Shown one piece after another: positions 21,209 through 33,494 of a stretch of DNA of 64,000 nt. Position numbers and translations under genes: made by a program. The stretch is from Paraphaeosphaeria minitans (Eukaryota > Ascomycota > Dothideomycetes > Pleosporales > Didymosphaeriaceae), in NCBI GenBank assembly GCA_015832175.1, contig WJXW01000021.1, positions 62,001-126,000 on the forward strand. Reading direction: 5' to 3'. Under the pieces are notes generated by a model. The model had not been told where the DNA came from and ran no database searches. It worked only from the letters and a program-made list of their open reading frames with translations. Within the stretch, counting starts at the first letter, position 1; every line of letters begins with the position of its first letter.

Positions 21209-24200
21209 ATGCCGAGCCTGGTTCGCAAGCTGCTCATCTTCGCTTCAGTAGACGGGCTGGTGCTGCAGCCCGCCCCGCCCCGCAACCACCCGCCAACAAC
21301 GCAGCAGGCCATCAAGGTCGACTACCAGGGCCATGTCGGACCGCTGTTGAGGGACCGCCGCCAGGAGGATACGGCGCCGGACGAACTGGAGGTGCACGGC
21401 ATCATAGGTAGGGCATGCAGCGCATCAATGTAACCAGAATTTAACCAACGTGCGGCAGGTCTGTTTAAAATCGCGACGTCGTATTTCCTCCTCTCGATAT
21501 GCGACCGCGAGCAGGTGGCGCAGATAGGCGGCAAGCCCGTGTACAAAGTCACCGACGTTGCTCTCATCCCGCTCTCCTCGCAGGCCGACGCCGACAACGC
21601 CATCGTATCTGCCCGCGACCATGTGCAACGCCGTCGGAAAGCACAGGGCCTGGGTGAGGACGAGTATGACAGCGGGAGCGATGACGAAGACGAAGACGCG
21701 TACAGTGTGACCGACTCGCTCGAGGAAGAGCCGCCCGCACCACCCACCGAAGTCAAGAACCCCATTACGGGTCGGCGCGGGCCGGCGGACAGGCGCACCA
21801 GTGTCGCCGAGGACGTGATGCAGCGCAAAGGCATCTACGGCCGCTTCGCAGACAAATGGTTCTCCAAGAAGGGCTGGAAGACTGACAAGAGACGGGCGCA
21901 GGGCATGAGCTCCACTCAAGACCTACAGAAGGCCATGTCCCATAATGTTGAGTCAATACTGAAGGACGAGGGAGGCCCTCTGCGCCCGTCCAGACCCGAT
22001 ACTCTGCCCGTCGAAACTGAGCATTTACCAGAGCCCGTGAGCCCTGAAGAGATACCGAAAGCGCTTGCTGGAGACAAGGACAACGCTACCATCGCCTTGT
22101 TGCCCAAGATTCTACGCACCGCCAAGATGTATTTCGCTTCTGGGAATTTTTTCTATTCGTACGATTACGACCTTTCGCATGACGTTGGGAAGCAACAACG
22201 TAGCTCGACTGTGCCTCTCTACAAGCAATTCGATCCGCTGGTATGACGCCTTCATCTCATGTGGCGTATAATTGTCGCTAATCGTTAGCTAAGTTCTTTT
22301 GGAACGAGCACCTTATGGCCCCCTTCATCGAAACAGGCCAGTACAACTTCGTCCTCCCAGTCATTCAAGGCTTTGTTGGCCAGCGTCCATTTAGCATCAA
22401 GGTCGTCGATACTAAGTCCAACAGCGTTGTGATAGATCCTGACGCCACCTCAAATGACGTGGAACTACAGTCGATACACCAGAACAACTCGACCGGGTCC
22501 ATGGCTAGTACAGATGGTGACGCAAAAACGCCTCCGCCAGAGCCGTCTACTGGCAAAGACTTTCTACTGACCCTCATTTCGCGCCGCTCTATCAAAAGGG
22601 CTGGTCTTCGTTACCTTCGACGTGGTCTGGATGACGAAGGCAGTACAGCCAATAGCGTTGAGACTGAGCAAATTCTTTCCTCACCGAGCTGGAATACCTC
22701 CCAGGACAAGATTTTCTCTTTCACTCAGTTTCGAGGCTCGATACCCCTGTTCTTCTCGCAGTCTCCGTACAGTCTGAAGCCGCAAGTAAATACGTGGGGC
22801 TCCACAGAAACGAATGCGAAAGCCTTCAAGCGCCACTTCGCCGAATTGACAGCAAGATACGGCTCCGTGTATGCTGCGTCTTTGGTCGACAAGCACGGAA
22901 CTGAATCAAAGATTGGGAGCCTATACGAGCAGCACGCCAAAATACTCAATGAACATGGCGGCATGGACGGCAAAGGGAAGAAGCTCGATTTCGAATGGTT
23001 CGATTTTCATCATGTTTGCCGAGGTATGCGGTTCGAGAATGTTTCTCTGCTCATGGACTCCATTGGGCATTTCTTGAAAGCGTCAAGCTGGACCGAGATC
23101 TCGAACGATCAAGCCAAGCAGGTGCAGTCTGGTGTATTGCGCACAAATTGCATGGACTGTCTCGATCGTACGAACGTTGTGCAGTCCGCCTGCGCCCGAA
23201 TAACTCTAGAGGCTCAGCTATCGGCCGGTGATTATAGCATTGACCTACAAAACGATCCTAGCACATCATGGTTTAATACTCTATGGGCGGATAATGGCGA
23301 CGCAATCTCGAAGCAATACGCGGGAACTGCTGCGCTGAAAGGAGATTTCACCCGAACCAGAAAACGCCAAATCGCCGGCGCTCTGACTGACTTCGGACTC
23401 ACGTTGACCAGGTACTACAACAACATTGTCAATGATTACTTCACACAAGCGGTCATCGATTACCTACTAGGACACGCGACAGATTCCATCTTTGCCGAGT
23501 TTGAGGCCGACATGAAGAGCGCAGATTACTTCATAGACGTTCGGAAGGTGCGACAGGCGGCCATTGACCGCTCGGCCGGCATTGTGATAGAAGACAAAGA
23601 CGAAGATCTTGTCGCTGGCTGGACGTTGAGCGTCCCGACCTCGGCCAATCACCTCAAAACTGCCACGTTCGAGGAGGCTGTGCTTTTGCTGACAGAGAAA
23701 GCTCTTTATTTCTGTCGCCTGGATTGGGAGACAGAAAAGGTCCGTGAATTCGAGCGCATCGAGCTCGAGACTGTAGAGGGCTTATTCCGCGGTGTCTACG
23801 TCACTAGCACATTAGCATCGCGGCACATGGACGAGCAGAAGAACGTTGGCTTTGTTATTCGGTATCGGGCAGAGCCAGGTGGGGAGCTGGTGCGGCGCAA
23901 CACGCGCTCACTTGAATCTGTGAAAAATAGTGCCCGGGACGAAGACAAGCCAGCGTCGAAATCGCAGGCTCCACAGGCGACTGACCGCTTTCTTGCGTTC
24001 AAAGCGCTGCCTCCACGCACCAGCATGCAAGCATCTGGGGACGTTGTAGAAAGTCCGGGGAATGAAGTGGAGGTTGTGCAGGGCATATGTGAGGAGATTG
24101 CGAAGGTGGTGAATAAGACAAGGGCGGGTGAGCAGGTGAAGTGCAGCATTCCAGGAACGGAACTGGAAGATAAGACGGAGGATGAGGCGCAAACAAAAAG

Positions 24201-24306
24201 GCTGGAGGTTGAGTATGAGGATGTTATCAGCTTGACAGATGCGAAGAGGAGTACAGGATATGTAGAGACGCTGGCCTACTCGATGAAGAAGCTGGTATGG
24301 GGTTGA
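21209..24306 (+). CDS. SAC-domain phosphoinositide phosphatase, hSac2/INPP5F type
   Basis: Exons 21209-21407, 21459-22240 and 22294-24306 give 997 aa. Introns are 51 and 53 bp. They rejoin the frame at HGIIG/LFKIATSYF and FDPL/FFWNEHL, which are conserved SAC-domain blocks. The start MPSLVRKLLIF fits the family N-terminus. The catalytic CX5R motif CMDCLDR is at residues 613-619. An acidic low-complexity insert lies at about residues 145-165. A C-terminal hSac2-like region (around 740-870, EEAVLLLTEKALYFCRLDW) follows the SAC domain. The family removes phosphates from phosphoinositides, with INPP5F acting on PI4P in endocytic membranes. The substrate here is inferred from domain order. No membrane segment is seen, so it is probably recruited from the cytosol. 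The gene starts about 260 bp from the RIP block but its reading frame is clean. Confidence 0.92.
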
Positions 24307-26142
24307 GCGTAGCTACAAGGAGCGGCTTGGATACACATGATACCACACAGAGTTGTAATGACCCGGTCATTGTTTTCACCTTCCGAGCAACTGCCGCCAT
24401 GTTCGCATGCAAGTTTCCTTGATGCTCGTGACAATGCACCGTCTGCTTGGTCACTGTTGTGGAAACACTTGTTGGGCGGCGATTCAGAGGAGCACGGGCA
24501 TTCTACGCTGTACGAATCGTAAGTCCCCACTCACAGCTCCAGTCCTGCCCAAGGTGATAGGTAAAAGTCTCCGGATTTTCGTCAGAGACTACTCCAGTCT
24601 TTTGTCCTCACCTCACAGCAAGCACGCCCCAGCTCTCCAGCAAATTTACAATATTAATTATGGGTACGACTACTGTGGATGGATGCAGAGATCTTTTCTT
24701 TTTCTGCCAGCCTCGTGCTTTCCTTGAACCAGTATGCGGACCGACGGAGTTTTCCTGGCCCGAGAGACGTGCAGCAGTGGAGACGGCATCGCTTGCGCTA
24801 AAAGTGATCGACGGTGGTGGTTTCTTGGTTTGGCAGCGTATCCGATAAAAGCTTTTGAGGCTCTTCGATGCTCGAGCTTGTCGTCGGAGACGATGAAGAT
24901 TCATGAGCAGGTACTTGAGCTGGGCGGTCGTGATGTTCTTTTGTGGTTCTGCGCATACTACAGCACATCCTACCTTTTCGCTACAACACCCAGCCGAAAT
25001 CATACGATTGTCCACATGCGTCATTCCTCGCCCTAGAAAAATGCCATTTCCGAAGCCCCCACCCGCCGTGCTGGCGAAGGTATTCAAGGCACTGGGACCG
25101 CGGAAGCACGGACGAATGTGCATGCTGGGACACATCCGCGTCCTCATCGAACGGCACAAAAACGACATCTGCAAGCGAGAGGGCGACTCCTTCCCGGGTG
25201 TATTGTGTAGATCCCACGGGTGTTATTCTGGTAGACCCCGCGGCTGAGTTTCCGGTGGTGGCAAGAGGGACAGCACCAGCAATACGGTATACGCGTCTCC
25301 TCGTGATGTTGAGACCGCTCGGTACTCGGCATGCAGGAGCTGGAGGCGCAATCAAGGCTGCGGGTTCTGCTGCAGACGCAGACGTGGGCGGGAGGCGCTC
25401 GCCCTAGAGCTGAGAGGGTTACATGGCGCCCAGGAAAAACGGAATAACGGGCTAACCCCGATCGTACGTGGGCCCGTGCATGCAGCTCGGCGCGAGATTC
25501 GATTTTTATCAACAAGTGACGTCAGGCGATCGCGATCACCACCGTGTTTCATGCGCTGGGAGCATGGAACTCGCCATCATGGAATCCAACCGAGCTCGAC
25601 GCGAATGGACATCAAGGCAGAGATTAGCACTGTCCCGGACGTGTTTGGCCACGCGAGAACTGTCTGGAGGACGCTGTCAAACAAAGAACAGGCGCGGTGT
25701 CGCCGACAGCACTGAGCCGGACACGACGATCGCAACACCATCGACAGGCGATGCACAAGCTTGTCACCATGGAGTCGGCCTTGTCCGTCGCAGGTCTTGC
25801 CGCCGCTTAGCTTACGCCGTGCCGTGCCCACTGTTCCATCTCACCAGACCAGCAACGCCCCTGCAAGGCCAATCAGCGTCTCTATCTCCGGACCCTATAC
25901 TCGAAAGAGCAGTCCTGGAGACTGGGAGCGGAGCGGGATGAGGAGGCGTGACAACTCCCTGCCCTGAGTGTCTCCAGGCGGGGCACCGCGTTTCTTGCTT
26001 GGGGGTTGGCCCCGTGGGCAGGACGCTGGACTTGACCGCTACCGGCGTATATAAAGATGGGGATTTCCGCCTCGCTATGTGTTCGGTTCCTCTGGTAGCT
26101 CTTTGTCTTCTCCTGGGTTGATACTCTGCGGGTTCAGCCACG
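24307..26142. other. Intergenic, SAC gene to sugar transporter
   Basis: I found no supportable gene. Overlapping short ORFs on both strands (for example 24608-25174 minus and 25041-25247 plus) have no recognisable domain or splice pattern. The last 100 bp contain the TATA box of the transporter gene. Confidence 0.6.
26048..26055 (+). promoter_or_regulatory. TATA box of the sugar transporter gene
   Basis: TATATAAA lies 95 bp upstream of the ATG at 26143, a usual position for a regulated fungal promoter. Confidence 0.6.
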
Positions 26143-27833
26143 ATGTATCAAATCAGCAACATCTACGGCATCACGGCCATCGCCGTCATCGGCGGTGGCT
26201 TGTTTGGTTTCGACATCAGTTCCATGTCGGCCATGTATGTAGCATTGTCACGGTTTCTTTGGATTTGGCTGACAGCTTCATAGTCTGCCTACACAGCAAT
26301 ATCGCTGCTATTTCAACCAGGGACCCTCCTATGCCGACGACCCAGGTGGCTGCTCAGGTCCCGCCCCCAACGTTCAGGGTGGCATCACGGCCGCCATGCC
26401 TGGTGGTTCCTTCTGCGGTGCTCTCATTTCTGGTTGGATTACCGACCGGCTCGGGCGTAAGACTGCCATCCAGATCGGCTCAGTTATCTGGTGCATTGGT
26501 TCCATAATTTCGTGCGCTTCTCAGGACATCGCTATGCTCATCGTTGGGCGCTTTATCAACGGTATCGCCGTGGGTATCTGCTCTGCCCAAGTCCCTGTCT
26601 ATGTATCCGAACTGGCTCCTCCTTCAACACGTGGTCGTGTTGTGGGTGCGCAACAGTGGGCCATCACTTGGGGCATTTTGATTATGTTCTACATCTCCTA
26701 CGGCTGCACTTTCCTAGAAGGATCCAAGGCCTGGCGTGTGCCGTGGGGTCTTCAGATGCTTCCTGCAGTCTTCCTCTTCTTCGGTCTTCTCCTTCTGCCT
26801 GAATCGCCCCGTTGGCTCGCCCGCCACGACAGGTGGGAAGAGTGCCATGCTGTGCTCACCCTGGTCCACGGGAAGGGAGATCCCAATGCGCCATTCGTTT
26901 CCCTTGAACTGAACGAGATCAAGAACATGATCGAATTCGAGAGACAGAACGCCGACGTCTCCATCAAGGAGCTGTTCCGTCCCAGGATGTTGAACCGCCT
27001 GCACATCGGAGTCTTTACCCAGATCTGGAGCCAGTTGACGGGTATGAACGTCATGATGTACTACGTAAGTTCATCTCCTCACTTTCTGGATGGCACGACC
27101 TAACATTATCAAGATCACCTACGTTTTTGGTATGGCTGGCCTCAAGGGCAACAATAACCTCGTCGCCTCCTCTATTCAATACGTAATCAACGTCGTTATG
27201 ACCATCTTCGCTCTTGTCTTTATCGACCGCTGGGGCCGCCGCTACCCACTCATGATCGGCGCTACTCTCATGGCAACCTGGATGTACGCCAACGCCGGCT
27301 TGATGGCCACCTACGGACATGCCGCCCCCCCTGGCGGTCTCGACAACATTCCCGAGCAGTCCTGGGAAATCGGTGGCGCACCCGCGAAGGCCGTCATCGC
27401 GTGCACCTACCTCTTCGTCGCGTCCTATGCGCCCACCTGGGGTCCCGTCTCCTGGGTCTACCCACCTGAGCTCTTCCCGCTCCGTGTCCGCGGCAAAGCC
27501 GTCGCCATCACCACCGCCTCCAACTGGATCTTCAACTTCGCGCTCAGCTACTTTGTGCCCCCGGCGTTCGTCAATATCCAGTGGAAGGTGTACATCATCT
27601 TCGGTGTTTTCTGCACGGCCATGGCCATACACGTGTTCTTCTGCTTCCCTGAGACCTCTGGCAAGACTTTGGAAGATGTGGAGGAGATGTTTATGGCGGG
27701 TATCCCGGCGTGGAGGACGCATGTGGACTACCAGAGCACAAAGAGGGCGGAGGCGGGCGATTTGAGCGATAAGGAGAAGGCGCTGCAATTTGAGCAGAGC
27801 CCCGAGAGACTGGAGGATACGCCGAAGGTTTAG
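26143..27833 (+). CDS. MFS sugar transporter (hexose transporter type)
   Basis: Exons 26143-26234, 26284-27064 and 27114-27833 give 530 aa. Both introns are 49 bp. The joins read SMSA/ILPTQQYRCYF and VMMYY/ITYVFGMAG, which keeps family motifs intact. Sugar-porter signatures are present: GGGLFGFDISSM in the first helix, DRLGRKTAI in loop 2-3, LPESPRWLARHDR near residue 202, DRWGRRYPLMIG, and PETSGKTLEDVEEMF near residue 470. Twelve helices are expected, with a plasma-membrane location. The N-terminus resembles fungal high-affinity glucose transporters, but the exact sugar cannot be told from the sequence. A TATA box at 26048 suggests regulated transcription. Length is normal for the family. 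Confidence 0.93.
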
Positions 27834-29366
27834 ACTGGGCGGGGATGTGTGAGTCAATCAGGTGAAGAGCGGCTTGGAGGTGGTAGAGTTCAAAGAGACA
27901 AATTGCGAGTTCGACAACCTTGATTCTGTCCACGACATGATGAAAGCGGTCGACCGGTCTGCCCAGAATTTACTTTACGAACAGATTTGCCGAGCTTGCT
28001 CTTTGTATGGGATATCATCCTTGTGTGAGAAATCGTTCTACATCCTGCCTGGTGTTTTTCAATACTGTGGCTTAGCAATTAGTGTACACACGCAGAAAAA
28101 CGCGCATTGGCTATATTGTATAATACTAGTATTGGAAATCTTCGAAATTGTCCATTATAAACTATACCGTAGAGTTGTATTGTATAGGGTGAAATTTTGA
28201 TGTTCAAACTTAAAAATAGTGACGAGAACTACCTACCGCTGCACGAGCCGTGTCCAGCGCATCCCGGAAATTGCTCACATCTCCAGAAGCCTGCCTAAGT
28301 CAACGACTGCCTTGCCTGCGAAAAATGCCTCTCATTTAATAAAAAATACCGATAGATAGACTAATGCAGTCCAGCCCCGACAGAGCGAGATACTCAAGTC
28401 TTTCCGGTCTTTGATGTACACGGGGCTCTAGATACCGGCCCATCGCCTCGTGCATACGACGCGGAACGCGGAACCAAGCCAGTGCCCGCCTGCATGTACT
28501 CCCGAGGTGCAGTCCACATCCTGCGACTCGTCTCCAAGTCCAACGCCACGCCAGGCACCCATCCCGATCCTGCGGCTTTCCCACACCACCACCACGGTTG
28601 AACATTCATCAGTCCAATCCTTCACACACCTCGGCGACTGCCCCGCGCCAAGTCCGCGCTTTCACGCGTGGTCCGTGCAGACAACGAGGGTGCTAGGCAG
28701 GCACGCACTCACGCACGCACTCACTCACGCCCTCCCGGGTTCCCGGGTTCCGGAGCTCGCTCTGGAGTCGAGTACCACGAGCAAAGCAAGATTTGGCAGA
28801 CGTCAGGCGTCCCATTCCCCGACTTCCCTAACAGTTTTCCAAGTCCGCCTCGCGAGCCGGACTCGGACGGTGGCTTCCCAGCGTACAAGATCAGGACTTT
28901 GCGAAGCCAGCCGACGAACGAGCGCGCGGGCAACGAGGGCCATGGATATCAACTTTTTCTTGTTCTTCCTAGAGATACTGCTTGCAAATGACGGAATGAT
29001 ATTTTTTGCCGCCCGCCAGGGCTCCGTGTATGTGGGTGGGGGGTTTGGGGGGTATCTATAAATAACACGGTGCGCATGCATGCCAGACAAGCGTATAAGG
29101 GAAAAAAGTATCTGCGGACAAGACAAGACAAGACAGGACAAGGCGAAAAGACGAAAGAAATCAAAACGCCCGGTCTATGGTCTATAGAGATGGTAGGAGA
29201 TAGAGAAATGTCCTCGCGTGGCCATGCCCCATCCTCCGGCCCCCTCCTTTGTTTACAGAAAAGTGCACGAATACAAGGGATGATAGGAGATGACGGAAAG
29301 GGAATGAACATCGCAGCGCGTGGACGAAACCCCCAAGGAAATTCAACGCCTTTGAACGCACTCCTT
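27834..29366. other. Intergenic between convergent genes
   Basis: The transporter (+) and the coiled-coil gene (-) end here. About 28050-28200 is locally AT-rich. A short ACGC/ACTC tandem tract lies at about 28692-28730. No gene is supported. Confidence 0.6.
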
Positions 29367-31271
29367 TCAGGGACCGCGCCACTCATCAGGCATTTGGTAG
29401 GTTTGGTTCAGGTTACGGGTCGCTTGCTGAGCCCGACTGTGTGCTTGAGAGGGGTATTGGGCAGTCTGGCCAGGAGGGTATGCCGGTAGAGCAGTTTGCT
29501 TAGACTGAGTTTCCCATGCAGTGCTAGGCGCAATGGTAGGGTAATGGTGCTGGTGCGCGACTGCCACAGGTGGAATGGAGGGGTGAATAGGTCGCGTCGA
29601 CGGGGCAGCAAAAGGGTTGTTCTCCATGCTAGAGTTTGAGGTCTGGGTTAGTTGAGCGAATGGGTGGGCGGTTTGCGAGGGTGAGTAACGTGCCGAGGGA
29701 AGCTGCTCACGCGTGGTGTAGGGTTGTGTGTGTGAGCTTGGAGGACGTGCAGCATATGTGGGCTGCGGCGCGAAGGTAGTAGCCACGGGCGTCAGGACCG
29801 GCGGTGCATCGACAATACTCATTCGACGTCGACCAGCAGGTCTAGCATCCCCAACGGAATAGGAGTTTGAGGTCTGAGGCTGGGGTCGGGTGGTATATCG
29901 CTGCTGTATGGCTTCTTCTTGCTCCCGTTGTTTTGCGGCTGTGCGTTCCAGAGACATCTGCAACTCTTCTTGTCGAAGAAGGCGGGCTTGCTCATCAAAG
30001 TCTGCCTGCGTCATGGAGCCTCTGCGCGAACGTCTACCACCACTTGGCTGCTTCTGGTTGTAGCTCGTAGGTGGCTGGGTCTTCTCACGTTCAGGCCTCT
30101 TCGTGGCGCGCTTCTCCGACTCCTTGACGATGTGCTTCTCGGAATGATTCTTACGTTGCCTATCCCGGTCGCGGTGTTCCTCGGCTTTTTTCTTCTCGCT
30201 CTGCTCCCTTCGAAGTCTATCCCTCTCTTCATAGCGGCCGGTCTCCAAAGCCGCGAACCTAACCTCCTTCTTTGCCTGCTCAGCAGCCAACTTTTCTGCC
30301 TGGGAGATGGCCTCGTCAAGACGGCGCTCTTCCTCTTGCTCTTGCTTCTTCTTGCGAAGCCGTTCGCGATCGATGGCTCGATCAGTAACTTCAGGCGCGG
30401 CGCCACGGGTAGAGCTTGCATTGGATACATTGGAAGAAGCATACAGATCAACGAAGTCGGAGTAGCCGTCTGCATTATCACGCGACGAGCTGGTGTCCCG
30501 TGACGAGCTGTGTGGAACACCAGGCCGGGTACGGTGACTGCTTGGCTGTGCAGTCTGCCCTCGTGTCGTGGTCGGTGGAGTAGGGTTACCCCGCGAGTTG
30601 TGCACAACAGTGCGAGGGTACTCTGGCGCATGTCGGCCCAAAGGAGAATCGGGCTCAGTTTCCGAAGTCGTGTAGAGCGAAGGCGTTTGGCTCGTGGTCA
30701 CTGAAGAGGCTGACGCAGTGTGGCGGTGTGTCTGTGGCACAGCTCGCCTGGCAGTGTAACCTTGCGGTTGCCCGAATGGGGGAGTATGCGGAACAGCAGT
30801 ATCGGGAAGGCCTGTTCGAATTGGGTAGGATGCGTCTGAGCCTGGCGAATCAACGGCGATTTCATTGGATGCAGTCGATGAGGCCCCCAAAGAAGAGCTC
30901 TTGTACGTTTTGGGTACATGTGTTCGTGGGTACTTTGCATCTCTGCCCTTGTTGGAGCCGATTTGGATGACGATTTCAGGCTTTAGTGAGGTAGCGGGCC
31001 TCAGTGAGGGTCGTCGGCCGCCGCTTGCTGATGGCCTACGCTCTTCGACAATATAGCTTCCAACTCCAGTGGGCGTGGGTGGATTGTTGGAAGCAGGCGA
31101 AGGGGCATCGTCGCGAGCGATGGGCGGCGCACCTCTGTATTCTCTAGTCCTTATCTCTGGCTTCGAACAGCGCTTGCCACGGCGGCGGGCTCTGTCGCAA
31201 TCGAACGTGTCCTGGAAAGTCCTGCTCCTTCCATCCGAGCCGATGTAGACCTTCTCTTCAATTCGGCACAT
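29367..31271 (-). CDS. Hypothetical low-complexity coiled-coil protein
   Basis: The 634-aa frame is uninterrupted. I start it at the ATG at 31271 (MCRIEEKVYIGSDGRSRTF), because the longer frame upstream opens with TTG. The N-terminal 45 residues have a Cys pair in a charged setting (TFDCDRARRRGKRC). A long Ser/Thr/Pro-rich disordered stretch follows. A Lys/Glu/Arg-rich coiled coil lies at about residues 300-450, and the C-terminus is rich in Gln, Pro and Tyr. The N-terminal MCRIEEK block resembles a family of uncharacterised ascomycete proteins that I recall only in general terms. No enzyme motif is visible. A scaffold or nucleic-acid role is possible but not shown. Confidence 0.75.
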   Translation of the reverse strand: MCRIEEKVYIGSDGRSRTFQDTFDCDRARRRGKRCSKPEIRTREYRGAPPIARDDAPSPASNNPPTPTGVGSYIVEERRPSASGGRRPSLRPATSLKPEIVIQIGSNKGRDAKYPRTHVPKTYKSSSLGASSTASNEIAVDSPGSDASYPIRTGLPDTAVPHTPPFGQPQGYTARRAVPQTHRHTASASSVTTSQTPSLYTTSETEPDSPLGRHAPEYPRTVVHNSRGNPTPPTTTRGQTAQPSSHRTRPGVPHSSSRDTSSSRDNADGYSDFVDLYASSNVSNASSTRGAAPEVTDRAIDRERLRKKKQEQEEERRLDEAISQAEKLAAEQAKKEVRFAALETGRYEERDRLRREQSEKKKAEEHRDRDRQRKNHSEKHIVKESEKRATKRPEREKTQPPTSYNQKQPSGGRRSRRGSMTQADFDEQARLLRQEELQMSLERTAAKQREQEEAIQQRYTTRPQPQTSNSYSVGDARPAGRRRMSIVDAPPVLTPVATTFAPQPTYAARPPSSHTQPYTTREQLPSARYSPSQTAHPFAQLTQTSNSSMENNPFAAPSTRPIHPSIPPVAVAHQHHYPTIAPSTAWETQSKQTALPAYPPGQTAQYPSQAHSRAQQATRNLNQTYQMPDEWRGP

Positions 31272-33340
31272 TGTGACGGGTGTGCTGGACCGAGGGTTGC
31301 TTTCGAAATGAGTCGAGACTGATGGCGCCTGGCTCAACGGTCATGTACCCTCAACCTCCCACGGTGGTAGGTCGAGGTCGTCGACAGCGTTGTTGGTGGT
31401 ACGGTTATGAGCTCTTTCCGTGGTTAGATCCGGAGCCTCGAACTATAAAAATAAATTGCAGCCGGCAGCGGTAGGCGAGGGGAAAATCTTGAAAAGCTTG
31501 CTTCCTTTTGAGCGTGAAGTGGGCGACACTGATTGCGAAGCGACAATTGTCTTTGCTTTGCGGTGGAGTAGCAAGTTGAGGATGTTGGCTGTTTATGACT
31601 CTACGTCGAGGCAGGTGACAGCCTAACTAAGACAGGACGCGACTTGGGCTTGGTGTGTTCGTAAGATGTGAGGCGAAGGGGCACTTCCGACAGAGTCGGA
31701 GAGGCGGATACCAAAATAAACTGTGACTTGCAGCAGGGGAATGCGAGTGATGTGCGTTTCGAAGCATGAGAAGATCGACTGCTGGGGGCGGCTGTATATG
31801 TATGCGGAGCGCGGGAGCCTGAAAGGCGCTGCAGGTCGGGGAAAATTGTAACGAGGAAGGCAAAACGAGACTAGCAGGGCGCGCAAGCCACTGGGTAATA
31901 GAGAGCAAATGTCCAGCAGTGAGCAGTAGGGTGAGCAGGAAGAGTTTGGAGAGCGGGTGTTGTGGGGTCCGTTCGGTCTTTGAGGAGTCAATTCACTTTG
32001 CCCTGGACTGCACAGCCGCTCAACAGCCACGGTTTACGGCCGGCCTGCGGACCCCTGCGCAAAACCGGTCTGCTATGTCTAGGAAATGAAGGAACAGAAA
32101 GCACGGCTCCCCATTGGAAAATTGTGTTGGTTTCGAGGGCAACAGGCCACTCTCGGGCCGCTATAACATTGTCTCAGAAGACGCGACTCGGGCAGCCATG
32201 GAGCCATGGAGCCATGATGTCGTCGGTCCGCGAATGATGCCCTACGATGGATCCTTCGGCGAGCAACCTACGGTAGGGTTGATTGCGCCGACGCAACCAT
32301 AGTCGCGAAGAGCAGTGACGGGCGTGGTGCCTGTTCGTACTCGAGCAGGACAAGCGGCGACAGGTGACACGGATGGCGGAGGCTGTGATGCTGGGTGGCC
32401 GTATGGCGGGTGCGGTCAGGCACAGAATAGGTGGTATCGACAGCGCCCAATGCGTGGGGAGTTGGGATATTGCATTGCTGAGGCTGAAGGTGCGAGGAAG
32501 CGATTCGCAGTGGGGCCTGCTAGAAGGCGGGCGCTAATGGATCCCTCGACTCTCCCGCACGCAGGCGGCACTGGGCAGGCGGCCCACGCACGCAAAGACG
32601 CGTTCGCAGTCGGGCTGCGTTTTGGCACGCCTGCGAACTTTGCGCGAACACCCTCTTCGTCGCCGGACCTGCGCATACGGTACATGCACTCCATCTGCGT
32701 CTGGTGCAGGCAGCGACGACTGCCGAGTCGGCGCGCAGGGCTGCTGCCTTGGATCGGGCGCGATGGTCGCCTCTACCTACCTCCGTGAGGCGGCAAAGAC
32801 ATTTCTTGATCAGCATGTTTCCGCTGTGGAAGCGCGCCGATTGTATTACCACCGGCAGTCGGAGCGTCGAAAAACATCTGAGCATCGGAGAGCATCGTCT
32901 GAGAGCACAATGTGCGTTACCAGGGCCCGTCAACGCAGACCGCTCGCCCGTACTTGAGTCTTGCGCCCTGTTCCACCCCAAAAACCCCACGATCCCATGC
33001 CTACGGTAAGTAGCCTTGTGCCCACAATGCCGATGCCGATGCCGACATGTGTTTATGTGGCCTCTGCAGCTTGGCCGACGTTTGGGGGCTTTCCGCTTTG
33101 CACACTGTAGAGATTGTGCGGTGGCAGCCGCTTTCGCAGAGCTTTGGTGCGCTTTGCAAGCCGTGTGCCGTAGGTATCCATTCACCTTGTCTTGGAAAGA
33201 GTCGTGATCGCTTCGGGGAGCGGCTAGGTATGCGACGCCACAGATAGCAGCCACAGTGCGTCAGCAGTCAGCGGACAGTCGGATGGGAATTGTAATTGGC
33301 CACAAGGAGTCGCGTTGCGACGCGTAGTTCTCGGTGGTGT

Positions 33341-33377
33341 GGTGGTGGTGGTGGTGGTGGTGGTTCGTCGTCGTCGT
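33341..33377. repeat. Trinucleotide microsatellite (GTG)n then (CGT)n
   Basis: About seven GTG triplets run from 33341, followed by four CGT triplets from 33366. Confidence 0.85.
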
Positions 33378-33450
33378 GGTATTGTCTCATCAATTGGTGG
33401 TTTGTAATGTCAAGTTTAGGTAGGTACGGTGTCGGGCGTCGCCCCTTCCC

Positions 33451-33494
33451 CGTTCGCGACTTCCCTGTTCACGACTTCCCTGTTCACGACTTCC
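33451..33494. repeat. 15-bp tandem repeat, three units
   Basis: The unit GACTTCCCTGTTCAC repeats almost without change, starting after CGTTCGC. Confidence 0.8.

Noticed and set aside
24608..25174. 188-codon minus-strand ORF and overlapping plus ORFs
   Set aside because: Several frames are open over the same bases and none resembles a known family.
31272..31337. N-terminal extension of the coiled-coil protein
   Set aside because: The extended frame begins with TTG. The first ATG in frame is at 31271, just before the conserved-looking MCRIEEK.
32520..33254. 244-codon minus-strand ORF
   Set aside because: No domain, Arg/Cys/His-rich composition typical of antisense GC-rich DNA, and overlaps ORFs of equal quality in other frames.
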